A DNA stretch of 64,000 nucleotides from JAJTFW01 sp046330075 (GTDB lineage Bacteria > Bacteroidota > Bacteroidia > AKYH767-A > OLB10). Shown here piece after piece: positions 50,303 through 60,700 of this stretch. Both the position numbers and the translations under genes were made by a program. A model generated the notes under the pieces. The model was not told the origin of the DNA. It saw nothing but the letters and a program-made list of their open reading frames with translations, and did not search any database. Every line of letters starts with the position of its first letter. Position 1 is the first letter of the stretch. The stretch is from contig JAXLTL010000008.1 of the NCBI GenBank assembly GCA_046330075.1, forward strand, positions 127,800-191,799, in the 5' to 3' direction.

Positions 50303-51220
50303 TTATTTCAATTCCAGTGTGGCGACGCCAATCTGATTGCCTTCGCAATACAACTCGATGGTATATTTTCCCTGGTTGTAGGTGTTTCCTTTTTCCCAGT
50401 ACACACAAAGGTCGGTATCGCGGTTTTCGTACATGATAGACTCCTTCGTGGTATACAAAGTAGCCTGTCCGTTGAAGATAAAGGTTTCACTTGAAGTCGA
50501 CATCACGGCACCATCGGGACTCAACACTCGTACAAAAATATCTTTCGGGCCCTTTTCAACCACCAGGTTCTCTGTAATGGTAAAACAGGTTTTTATACGA
50601 TCAGTGCTTTTCGCTTTGGTGGTTTCGGTTTCTTTTCCGCTGCTTTTATAACGCACACCAAAGGCACGGAGGTTAGCAGTTTTAAGTACAGAAGCGATCG
50701 CTACTTTGTTTGCCAGGAAACTGTTTTCCTGAGTAAGAGTAGTCACTTTGGTATTAGCGGTCGACAGATTCTGATTCAATGACACATTCTCATCAACCAA
50801 TTGTTTATTTACAGATTTCAAAGAATCTACCTGCGCAATATAGTTCTGATTTAACGTTTTCAGAGCTGCCAATTCCTCTTTTGCTTTCTTCAGCTGCACC
50901 GCATCACCGGACGCGATCAGTTTCTGAATCTGGGCAATTTTCAGTCGGATCTCCTCATCCTTGGCTGAAAGCTGATTCTGCAAACTTGCATTCTCCTGAT
51001 TCAGCTTTTCATATTCTGTTTTCACCCGTTGTAATTCGGCAGAAAGCGACTCTTTTTCTGCCATGGTGGTATCCAGCTCACGGGAAACCTGCTCCAGATG
51101 TGTCTTTTTATCGAAGAACTGCCATAACAGCAATGCATTGACACCCAATAAAATGGTGATAACGATAACAACAATGACCTTTTTGGAGTCCTGGTCTTTA
51201 TCCTGTTCAGGGTTAGTCAT
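50303..51220 (-). CDS. Single-pass membrane protein with long coiled coil
   Basis: The 305-residue protein has a charged N-terminus, then one membrane helix (KVIVVIVITILLGVNALLLWQ, ~14-34). A long coiled coil follows (~40-180, heptads of Leu, Glu, Lys and Asn). A beta-rich C-terminal domain completes it (~195-305, with FTITENLVVEKGPKDIFVRV and YTIELYCEGNQIGVATLEL). The C-terminal part probably lies in the periplasm. Similar proteins are frequent in Bacteroidota and have no assigned role. It stands alone, divergent from the SprB-repeat gene. Confidence 0.75.
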   Translation of the reverse strand: MTNPEQDKDQDSKKVIVVIVITILLGVNALLLWQFFDKKTHLEQVSRELDTTMAEKESLSAELQRVKTEYEKLNQENASLQNQLSAKDEEIRLKIAQIQKLIASGDAVQLKKAKEELAALKTLNQNYIAQVDSLKSVNKQLVDENVSLNQNLSTANTKVTTLTQENSFLANKVAIASVLKTANLRAFGVRYKSSGKETETTKAKSTDRIKTCFTITENLVVEKGPKDIFVRVLSPDGAVMSTSSETFIFNGQATLYTTKESIMYENRDTDLCVYWEKGNTYNQGKYTIELYCEGNQIGVATLELK

Positions 51221-51659
51221 AGAGGGTTAAGTTTAATTCAAGTAGGTAGGGTCAGGGTTCGAAATTATAATAAATTCTGAGTTATTGGAGCGATTATGAC
51301 CTAAGTTTTTCACCTGTAAGGGTTTATTAAGAGCCACCTCACCATAATTGTTTACGCAAGAGAGATAAAATGGTTCCCGGTGTATCCCTCTGATTCAAAA
51401 AAGCATACGGCTGATCTAACTCAGGAGCCGTTGTCTTTACAATTGTATTGTATTTATATTCAATGAGATGGGTGTGGTGTTCACCACTCATTATGAAACT
51501 GTTAAATACCCTTTTTCATGAACAATAGTTGTTGTTTCGCATTTCCTATTCCCGTAACTTGCAGTCCCTTTTCTTAGGTAGATTGCAGAGTGTAAATCCT
51601 GAAAACATGCAGGATTTGAAGGAATATATCATTGCGATAGAAATAAACAACCAACAAAT
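51221..51659. other. Intergenic region before the SprB-repeat gene
   Basis: No gene is seen in 439 bases. A promoter-like pair lies at 51533-51563: TTG, a 20-base gap, and TAACTTGC (two mismatches to TAnnTTTG). It would give a leader of about 90 bases. The DNA upstream of 51480 is AT-rich and featureless to my reading. Confidence 0.35.
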
Positions 51660-54600
51660 ATGATTCAGACGTACGCACCAATGCCTGAAAAAACAAAAAC
51701 CGGAACGACGGTATGTACCAGGCTACGCACGAAGTGGATGCTCCTTATGCTGTTATTTACAGCCGGACTCTCAACCAAAACCATGGCTCAATCGCTGGTA
51801 GCAGGATGGGACTTCGAAACTACCACGAACGGGGGCGCGGTCATTCTTGCCGCTCCGAATACTTCGAAAATAATCAACGCGAATTTTGGATCCGGAACCA
51901 TCTATCTTGACGGAACCAACGGTTCATCCAACTGGATTGCGACTACCAGTGGTAATGAGCTCACCGCATTCGGTGGTGCCGGTGCAGTAAACCTGGGCAC
52001 CGGATTTTCGAATACCACTTCGGGTATCGGCGCCCTGGCACTGGTTGGCGGAACCAGTTTGTCAGCGAACGGAAAGTCACTGGTGTTCAAATTCAACATG
52101 GTCGGGAAATCGAATCTGGTGGTCAGTTATGCTTCCAGGAATACTACAACCGGTTTTCAGACTCAAACATGGGCAACCAGTACAGATGGTATAAACTGGA
52201 CAACCATTCAGTCGGTGACCGGTTTAACAACAACCTATACCGCCTATACGCTAACGGCAACCAACAATCTGAATGGTGCAGCAAACGCATACCTCAGACT
52301 TACAGTAACCGGTGCTACGAATGCGACAGGAAACAATCGATTAGACAATATTCAGTTAAATGCCAACACGGCGCCGACGCTTACCTGTGGACCGATTGTG
52401 TTGGGTACGTACTGCGTTTCCAATGACAACGGAGCAAACATCAGTGTTCCTTATTCGATTTCTGCTACACCCGGAGCCACCAACGTATTCACTGTTCAGT
52501 TAAGTAATTCATCCGGAAGTTTCAGTTCGCCGGTTAATATCGGTACCCTTTCATCAACGGCTACATCAGGAACAATCGCGGCGTTGATTCCCGCAGGAAC
52601 AGCATCCGGAACCGGATACAGAGTGCGTGTGCTTTCAAGCGATCCGGTTGCAACGGGAACAGATAACGGAACCGATATTACGGTAGACAAAGTGGTGGCA
52701 TCGGCATCGAATTCCGGCCCCATTTGTGCAGGTCTCAGTCTCTTTCTGAACGCCTCGGGAGGCAATGCATACAGCTGGACAGGGCCTAATGGCTTTAACT
52801 CTTCATTTCAGAATCCATCCATGGCGTTCACCACCACCGCTGATTCAGGAGTCTATCTGGTAACAGCTATTTCTACTTTGGGGTGTACCGATACGGCTTC
52901 CACGCTTGCCATTGTTATGAACTGCGGATGTATCCCTCCAACTACTGTCGGAACTGCAACCCTTCCTTCATGTAATGGTGGAATTGACGGAACTATTAAT
53001 ATTACAGTAACCGGTGGAGTTGGTCCGTATACTTACTTATGGAACACCGGGTATACATCGGAGGATACATCTTTTGTTGGGGCCGGAACATATACTGTAA
53101 TCGTTACGGATGCTGTATCCTGTAAAGACACGTTTGAAATTACCGTGGGAGAGCCTTCTGCTATCAATCTTTCATTCAGCGTAACGCAACCGGGATGTCA
53201 GGGTTATTCGAATGGATCCATTAATCTTACTGTAAGCGGCGGTACTCCCGGCTATACTTATCTCTGGGATAATGGTGCTACAACAGAAGATATCAGCGGT
53301 CTTGCAGCCGGTTTATACAGCGTAACTGTTACAGACGGCCATGGATGTATACAAAATGGTTTTGGAGTGGTTACTGATCCTCCTGTATTTACGATCAGTC
53401 TGACTCCAACGGATGTTACCTGTGCCGGTGTAAACAACGGAACGATCAACCTGACTGCTTCAAATGATACATCATCCACCAATCCCGGACTGCTGATCTC
53501 AGAATTTCTGGCAAATCCTGCTGGTTCTGATTCGAGTAAGGAGTGGATCGAGCTGATTGCAACAAAAAATATTGATTTTGCCTTAACACCTTACTCCGTA
53601 ATTGTGGCTAATAACGGTACCGGTACTACGAAAGGATGGACAGCAGGTGGATTTCTCACCTATGCCTTCCAGATCAGTTCAGGAACGGTTGTTCCGGGTG
53701 AAGTTGTCTATGTTGGAGGATCCAATATGGCGATTACCGGTCGTAAACTACGTGTCATTGATGTGAGTACAATCGGTGGTGACGGTGGAATCGGAAATGC
53801 TTCAGCGGGCGGATTCCTCGGAAACGGAGGTGCGAATGCTGATGGTATTGCAGTCTTCAATCTGCCTTTATCGGCCATCGACTCCAATACCGTACCGGTG
53901 GAGGCGATCTTCTATGGGACCGGCATCGGAACGGCTCTGGTAAATGCAGGTACTGATGGGTATACACTTCCGGTCAATGATAAATACTTCGGAGGCAGAT
54001 TGCAACCCACGTCTTATCTTGCTCCGGATCCCACTTCTCTGAATGTACTGGCAACCGGGACCTATAATAAACTGACCGGTGCTTATGCCCCCGTTCGGAG
54101 CTGGTCTGCTACCGGTGTGTTAACAGATGGTACATCATCGGTTTCAGTGCTCACCGGCAACACTTTCCTTTGGTCAAATGGTTCAACAGCTGAAGATCAA
54201 TTCGGGTTATCGGCCGGTACATATACAGTTACAGCCACTACATCTACAGGATGTACGGCCACGGCCAGTGCAACCATCAATGCACCAACAGCCTTGTCGG
54301 TAACCGGAACTGTGTTTAATGTAAGTTGTTTCGGATTGAATGACGGCGCGATTGATATCAATGTTTCCGGAGGTACATCTCCATACACATATCTCTGGAA
54401 TGATGCAGAAATAACTGAAGATCGCAGCACACTCGTTACCGGAAACTATACCGTGACGGTTACCGATGCGAATGGATGTACAGGTACAGCCTCCTTCCTT
54501 GTGGATCAGCCCTCAGATTTCAGTTACACCACAATGGTTACCAACACCAGTTGTTTTGGTGCATCAGATGGTGCCATCGATCTGACGCTTGCAGGTGGCA

Positions 54601-57401
54601 CCCCACCCTATTCTTTCAGTTGGTCGAACGGAGATACTACCGAAGATATTTCAAACCAACCTGCAAATTTCTATTTCTTTAACGTCACAGATGCCAACGG
54701 ATGTTCTACCGGAGGACTTGATTTCATAAATGATGCACCTCAAGTTAATATCAGCACCTTTTTTCCATCAAGTGGTGGCGCAGGAGTACAGGTTACAATT
54801 TATGGGAGCGGATTTTTGGGTGTTACTGCTGTAAATTTTGGTTCAGTACCTGCTTCATCCTTCACTATCGTGAACGATGCCCAGATAAATGCTATAGTTC
54901 CGTTTGGAGCGGATACTGCCGTAATTTATATGTGGACCACTGTGAATTGTTCGGCAAATTCGACATTGCTGTTTTATTATGATCCTGTTTCATGCGTTCC
55001 ACCTTCTGCAAGTGCACTTGTTACCAACCCTTCTTGTTATGGAAACAACAACGGATCAATTGATGTAACGGTTACGGGTGGAATTGCACCCTTTACCTAC
55101 TCATGGAGCAACGGCGCAACTACTGAAGATCTCACCGGTCTCGTTGCAGGGACCTATACACTGGTAGTTACAGGAAGCAATAGCTGTCCTGATACTTTAG
55201 TTGTTACTGTTACAGCACCAGGTGAGTTGTTATTACCGGGATTTATTACAAATGCCAGCTGTAATGGTAGCAGTGATGGGTCCATTGACCTCACGGTAGT
55301 TGGTGGCACTGCACCCTTCACAATATTCTGGAGTACGTTTGCGACAACCGAAGATATATCCGGATTAGCGTATGGAATTTATACCGTTACCGTAACTGAT
55401 TATAACGGATGTGCAGCTACTGAAGCATACACAATATCTGAACCTGCGGTACTTCAGGTAACAACCTCAGTGACTGATCCACTTTGTAGTGGCGCCGCCA
55501 GCGGTGCTGTATCCACGACAGTAACTGGCGGAACGCCCACTTATTTCTATTTATGGAGTAATGGTGCAAATACTCCAACTATTTCCGGGGTGACTGCCGG
55601 CACTTATACGGTTACTGTTGCGGATGTAAACGGTTGTTTTGCTTCAGCAACAGCAACAGTTACTGATCCTGCTCCGTTCACATTAAGTGTAGTATCATCA
55701 ACGGATGTCAGTTGTTTCGGCGGCGCGTCGGGTGCCATCGATATAGCTGCTTCAAACGATCCGGCTATTCCGCCTGCCAATCCAGGACTCTTGATTTCAG
55801 AATTCCTCCCGGATCCAACAAGTACAGATAATCCTTTTGAGTGGGTTGAATTGGTTGCTACCAAATCGATCAACTTTGCATCGACACCGTATACTGTTGT
55901 ACTTGCCAATAACGGAACACCGGGAACCAAAGGATGGAGAGCAGGTGGAACCATCACCTACGCCCTGCAGATCAGCAGTGGTGTTGTTAATCCGGGTGAT
56001 GTATTCTATGTGGGTGGTACTTCCATGGCGCCAACCGGAACAAAACTCCGCACCATCAATATGGCGACAACTGCCGGTGATGTGTTTGGAAACGTAAACG
56101 GTGGAATGGGTAATGGTGGTGCCAATGCAGATGCTATTGGTGTGTTTGCGCAAGCGGCTTCTACTATTGATTCTTCTTCTGTTCCTGTAGATGCGATCTT
56201 CTGGGGATCAGGACTGGGTACAGCCATTGTAAGTGGTGGAACAGCCGGCTATACATTGCCTGTAAACGATCGTTACAATGGAGGATTGCTGAATGCTTCT
56301 TCTTACCTTATTGCAAACAGCGTGCAGGGAAGTTCGTTCAGAGCTACCGGTTCTTTCAACAGAACAACCGGTGTATATACTCCGCGTACCTGGACAATCA
56401 ATACCAGCTTTACAGATGGAACGTCTGCAGTTGCTGTTGTAAACAGTAATTCATATAGCTGGTCAAATGGTGCAACAACTCAGGATATTTCAGGTTTGAC
56501 GGCTGGTACTTATTCAGTGACTGCAACAAATCCGGTGGGATGTACAGCAACACTGAATGTTACCATCCATCAGCCAAATGATCTTGTTGTTTTGGGCTTT
56601 AGTCCTGTTTCCGGCAATTCCGGAACTTCAGTAACTATTGCCGGTTTTGGTTTTGATGGAGTAGATCAGGTGTTGTTTAACGGTACTGCTGCCACCTTTA
56701 CAGTATTGAATGATAGTCAACTGATAGCAACAGCTCCTGTTGGAGTTACTACCGGATCTATTACATTGATCAATGACGGTTGTGATACAACGGTTTCTTC
56801 GACTCCGTTTACTGTAACGGTAGCTAGTGCAACCCTGAACCTGACCCTGCTGATTGAAGGCATGTACGATGGAGCCGGCGGACTAGTACCGGCGTTGCTC
56901 AATGGCGGAGTAGGCACGAGCAGCACAGAGTGTGATACGATCCATGTAGAGTTGAGAGATCAGACGAGTCCGACGACCGTATTGGGCAGTGGCACGGTAG
57001 TACTGGGCACCAATGGTCAGGCCAGCCTGAGTATGCCATCCGGAGTGATCGGGGCAACGGGCTACATCGCGGTATTCCACCGGAATGCCGTAGAGACGTG
57101 GTCAGATCTGGTGACCTTCAGCGCAACGACGAACTATGACTTCACCACGGCAGCTACGCAGGCATACGGCAGTAACCAGAAAGAGGTGACACCGGGGGTA
57201 TGGGCGTTCTACAGTGGAGATCTGAGTCCGCAGGATGGACTGATCGACGTAACGGATCAGGGCTTGATCGACAATGATATCTTCAACTTCGTGAGTGGAT
57301 ACGTAGTGACGGATATCACGGGGGACAACCTGGTAGACGTAACGGATCAGGGAATCGTAGATAACAACATCTTCAACTTCATCGGATCGATGCATCCGTA
57401 A
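51660..57401 (+). CDS. Giant SprB-repeat surface protein with nested lamin-tail domains and dockerin-like end
   Basis: The 1913-residue protein has a long charged N-region and a signal ending KTMAQS. A beta-sandwich domain (~45-240) precedes about nine SprB repeats (pattern SCxGxxDGxIxLxVxGGxxPYTYxWSNGxTTED). Two IPT/TIG domains lie at ~1033-1100 and ~1640-1720. Two SprB repeats are split by ~220-residue lamin-tail-like domains (~608-833 and ~1373-1593, each opening PGLLISEFL). The end is a beta domain followed by two dockerin/EF-hand-like repeats (DGLIDVTDQGLID, DNLVDVTDQGIVD), with no ordinary T9SS tail. SprB repeats occur in the gliding adhesin of Flavobacterium, so a surface adhesive role is likely but unproven. 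Confidence 0.88.
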   Translation: MIQTYAPMPEKTKTGTTVCTRLRTKWMLLMLLFTAGLSTKTMAQSLVAGWDFETTTNGGAVILAAPNTSKIINANFGSGTIYLDGTNGSSNWIATTSGNELTAFGGAGAVNLGTGFSNTTSGIGALALVGGTSLSANGKSLVFKFNMVGKSNLVVSYASRNTTTGFQTQTWATSTDGINWTTIQSVTGLTTTYTAYTLTATNNLNGAANAYLRLTVTGATNATGNNRLDNIQLNANTAPTLTCGPIVLGTYCVSNDNGANISVPYSISATPGATNVFTVQLSNSSGSFSSPVNIGTLSSTATSGTIAALIPAGTASGTGYRVRVLSSDPVATGTDNGTDITVDKVVASASNSGPICAGLSLFLNASGGNAYSWTGPNGFNSSFQNPSMAFTTTADSGVYLVTAISTLGCTDTASTLAIVMNCGCIPPTTVGTATLPSCNGGIDGTINITVTGGVGPYTYLWNTGYTSEDTSFVGAGTYTVIVTDAVSCKDTFEITVGEPSAINLSFSVTQPGCQGYSNGSINLTVSGGTPGYTYLWDNGATTEDISGLAAGLYSVTVTDGHGCIQNGFGVVTDPPVFTISLTPTDVTCAGVNNGTINLTASNDTSSTNPGLLISEFLANPAGSDSSKEWIELIATKNIDFALTPYSVIVANNGTGTTKGWTAGGFLTYAFQISSGTVVPGEVVYVGGSNMAITGRKLRVIDVSTIGGDGGIGNASAGGFLGNGGANADGIAVFNLPLSAIDSNTVPVEAIFYGTGIGTALVNAGTDGYTLPVNDKYFGGRLQPTSYLAPDPTSLNVLATGTYNKLTGAYAPVRSWSATGVLTDGTSSVSVLTGNTFLWSNGSTAEDQFGLSAGTYTVTATTSTGCTATASATINAPTALSVTGTVFNVSCFGLNDGAIDINVSGGTSPYTYLWNDAEITEDRSTLVTGNYTVTVTDANGCTGTASFLVDQPSDFSYTTMVTNTSCFGASDGAIDLTLAGGTPPYSFSWSNGDTTEDISNQPANFYFFNVTDANGCSTGGLDFINDAPQVNISTFFPSSGGAGVQVTIYGSGFLGVTAVNFGSVPASSFTIVNDAQINAIVPFGADTAVIYMWTTVNCSANSTLLFYYDPVSCVPPSASALVTNPSCYGNNNGSIDVTVTGGIAPFTYSWSNGATTEDLTGLVAGTYTLVVTGSNSCPDTLVVTVTAPGELLLPGFITNASCNGSSDGSIDLTVVGGTAPFTIFWSTFATTEDISGLAYGIYTVTVTDYNGCAATEAYTISEPAVLQVTTSVTDPLCSGAASGAVSTTVTGGTPTYFYLWSNGANTPTISGVTAGTYTVTVADVNGCFASATATVTDPAPFTLSVVSSTDVSCFGGASGAIDIAASNDPAIPPANPGLLISEFLPDPTSTDNPFEWVELVATKSINFASTPYTVVLANNGTPGTKGWRAGGTITYALQISSGVVNPGDVFYVGGTSMAPTGTKLRTINMATTAGDVFGNVNGGMGNGGANADAIGVFAQAASTIDSSSVPVDAIFWGSGLGTAIVSGGTAGYTLPVNDRYNGGLLNASSYLIANSVQGSSFRATGSFNRTTGVYTPRTWTINTSFTDGTSAVAVVNSNSYSWSNGATTQDISGLTAGTYSVTATNPVGCTATLNVTIHQPNDLVVLGFSPVSGNSGTSVTIAGFGFDGVDQVLFNGTAATFTVLNDSQLIATAPVGVTTGSITLINDGCDTTVSSTPFTVTVASATLNLTLLIEGMYDGAGGLVPALLNGGVGTSSTECDTIHVELRDQTSPTTVLGSGTVVLGTNGQASLSMPSGVIGATGYIAVFHRNAVETWSDLVTFSATTNYDFTTAATQAYGSNQKEVTPGVWAFYSGDLSPQDGLIDVTDQGLIDNDIFNFVSGYVVTDITGDNLVDVTDQGIVDNNIFNFIGSMHP

Positions 57402-57425
57402 GAAGAAGGAGAACAGATAAAAAGC

Positions 57426-57458
57426 GAAAGGGGGCTGTCCGTTAGGATGGCCCCTTTC
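57426..57458 (+). terminator. Terminator-like hairpin after the SprB-repeat gene
   Basis: GAAAGGGGGCTGTCC and GGATGGCCCCTTTC form an imperfect stem with a GTTA loop. The T-tract is poor. Confidence 0.55.
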
Positions 57459-57615
57459 TATTGGAATTTGGATTGAAATTCTAATTCCACCATATTTATT
57501 GACTATTAAAGAGTTAATTAGCACTATTCTCTAATTAACAGAAATACAATCACTTGCATTTAGTCGAAGAAACTAAGCAAGTGGCCATTGAAATTCATGC
57601 GTTTACGGTAATTTT

Positions 57616-57646
57616 TTTGATTTTTTAGAGAAAATCCATACTTTTC
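57616..57646 (+). promoter_or_regulatory. Predicted promoter of the giant beta-helix gene
   Basis: TTTG (57616-57619), a 19-base gap and TACTTTTC (57639-57646, one mismatch) give a leader of about 70 bases. Confidence 0.5.
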
Positions 57647-57724
57647 GAAGATGGAGGGGTGGTCTGACTGATTTTCAATACTGGTCAGGCTCATAATTCA
57701 AGACAAAAAACAACAACAACATAA

Positions 57725-60700
57725 ATGAAAAACGTGTACCAAATCAGACATCTGAGAAGATGGTATAGTGTATTTGCACTATGCTTCATTTTAATCAGTT
57801 CATTGCAAGTACAGGCACAGGTAACAGTAAATCCGGGTGGAACCAACTATGCATCAGTGAATGCAGCATTTGCTGGAATTAATGCAGGGTTACACACCGG
57901 AGCAGTGACCATTGCCATCAATGCGAGTACTACTGAGCCAACCACACCTACCACGCTGGCGGCATCTGGTGTTGGGTCTGCAAACTACTCATCGGTTACG
58001 ATTTATCCGACCGTTGCCGGAGTTTCAGTTGCGGGTACAACTGCAGCAAGCCGTGGAGTGCTTGAGTTTAATGGTGCTGACAACATCACCATCAATGGTA
58101 ATCTCAACAATGGGACAGGCACCAGCAGAGATCTGACCATCCGAAACACAACAGCGATCACGAATGCACATACCGTGTTATGGTTTCAAAGCAGTGCCAC
58201 TTCTCCGCAATTGGGTTGTACGAATATTGTAGTAAAGAATACAATTATCTATGGTAATGCGGACGTGAGTCAAACCCGTACGTCTACTACACCTATTCAA
58301 CCGGCTGTTTCGTTTTCAAGTAACACCTTTCCTACTTCGGTAACAAGTGTAACGGCTTTAAACAATTCAAATATTACGTTTGATAATAACGAAGTGTTAA
58401 GAAGTGTAGGAGGATTGCATTTCGGACAATCTACTACTGCGGCCTTAACTGGTCTTGTGGTAACCAATAACGTCATCGGAAGTCAAACCCTGGCGGATTA
58501 TACCATTTTACGTGCTATTTATGCCGGTAACTGTTCAGGCGCACTGATACAGGGTAATACCATTCAGAACATCAGAACTACAATTTCTTCAACAGCGGGT
58601 GCTATTGAAATTTCCGGAGCTACAGGCGGTAATAATACCATCAGGAAAAACCTGATCAAAGGTGTTTCGAACACCAGTTCATCGGGCTGGGGGAGCGCCG
58701 GTATTTATATTGTTTCCGGTAGTAATATGACCATTGATAACAACGTGATCTATGACCTGCAAGGTGCTAACTATTCATCCGTAACCACCACTTTTAATAC
58801 ATATGGAATCCGGTTGGCTTCAGGTACCGGACATAAAGTATGGTATAATTCAGTCAACTTATATGGTACAATCAGTTCGGGAACTTCTCCGAGTACATCC
58901 ACTGCTATTGCCATCGGGTCAACGGCAGTAACCGGACTTGATATCCGGAACAATATTTTCTCAAACTCCCAGGTAAGTACTGTTGCTGGTTTTCAAGCCT
59001 ATTGTATCAGGTTTGCTGCCTCCTATCCGTTCACAACTGCCGGAAACACGATTAACAATAATTTCTACAGTGTTCCATCATCGAATACTGCTACTACCTC
59101 CTACTTTGTTGGTGGTACCTATACGTCCGGTGTAACGTATGCTAACCTCGGCGCACTGCAGACAGCGACAGGCTACGATGCATCTTCCTTGCCATTGTTC
59201 AATGCGCTGGCACCGTTCACAGCAAATGATAATCTTGTCATTCCATCAGGCACCGTTACCGGAATTGAATCAGGTGGTGTAGCGATCAGCGGATTAGGAT
59301 TGCCCAATACTGATTTTACAGGAGTGAATCGTCCGGCAGGCAGCGGAACGGCACCTGATATGGGTGCGTACGAATTCAATGGTGTACCTGCAACCGGATG
59401 TAACTCTGCCCCATCAAGTGGTGGTACGGCGAGTGCAGGATCTTCAATAATCTGTGCAGGAGGATCAACTACGTTAACAGCTACCGGGTTTACTTCGGAT
59501 ATTGGTATTACCTATCAGTGGGTATATTCTTCTGTTTCAGGTGGACCATATACACCATTGGCGGGTGCTACCAATCCGTCTTCCGCAAATACCGGAGCGT
59601 TATCTGCAAACACCTATTTCCGTCTGGAAGTCACATGTTCGAATACTTCACAAATGACTCCGTCAAATGAAATTCTGATAACTGTAAACAATCCTCAACT
59701 TACCTCAACGACACCCGGATCAAGATGTGGAGTTGGTACGGTCAATCTTGCTGCCACTTCAACAACAGGGATAGTAAACTGGTATGCTGCTCCATCCGGA
59801 GGAACGCCTCTGTTTACAGGAACAAACTACACGACACCAAGCATAGCATCAACAACAACTTACTATGCATCGGCTGCCAGTTCAGGCACGACTCAGATAT
59901 CTAATCATGGTTTGCCCACCGTCACCACTTCTACACAAAATACAGGAGTATTGTTTACCTTGAATACCGATGTTACGTTGAATTCTATTGATGTATATTC
60001 AAATGCAGCAGGAACAGTTACGGTATCGTTATTAAACAGTGCACTTACAACAATTTATACCTCTTCACCTTTCCCGATTACCAGTTCAGGTCTTTCAACT
60101 CCACAAACCGTACCACTAGGATGGGCTATACCTGCAGGTACAAACTACAGGATTCTGGTAAGTAATACCGGTAATTCACTCGGTTATCATTCCGGCACTT
60201 TCCCAATCAACCTGGGCAATGGTGTTGGTCAGGTAACCAACGGTGCTACAGCAACCGGTACTTCAACGCTGAACTACTTTGTGTATAATATGAATACCAC
60301 CAGTGGTTGTCAGGGACCCAGAACTGCAGTGACGGCGACCATCAATACAGCGCCTTCCATTTCTGCTTCTACATCTATCGCCAGCATTTGCAGTGGAAAC
60401 AGTGCTACACTTAGTGCAACGAGTTCCAATGCATCATACGACTACACCTGGAATCCGGGAGGATTAACCGGTGGTTCAGTAAATGTCAGCCCTACTTCTA
60501 CAACTGTATATACGGTGACCGGTACAGATAATTCCGGAGGAACATTCAATGGTTGTCAGGAAGTAGCTTCGGTGACTGTAACCGTTATTCCGGCTTCGGT
60601 TTCTGTTGTCGGAAATCCGGAAGCTATTTGCAGCAGCAGCGGATCAACAATATTGAGTTTGAATCCGGCTTCAGGATATCCTGCCGGTTCTATTCAGTGG

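Larger units (their letters stand above)
57402..57724. other. Intergenic region between two giant surface-protein genes
   Basis: Apart from the hairpin at 57426-57458 and the promoter at 57616-57646, this 323-base AT-rich region has nothing I can support. The stretch just before the start codon (ACAAAAAACAACAACAACATAA) is A-rich, as usual for Bacteroidota translation starts. Confidence 0.5.

Noticed and set aside
51254..51275. GGTTCGAAAT resembling a tRNA T loop
   Set aside because: No acceptor, D or anticodon arms can be formed around it.
55604..56227. Overlapping minus-strand frames in the SprB-repeat gene
   Set aside because: They are long only because the repetitive coding strand has few complementary stops; no start signals or domains.
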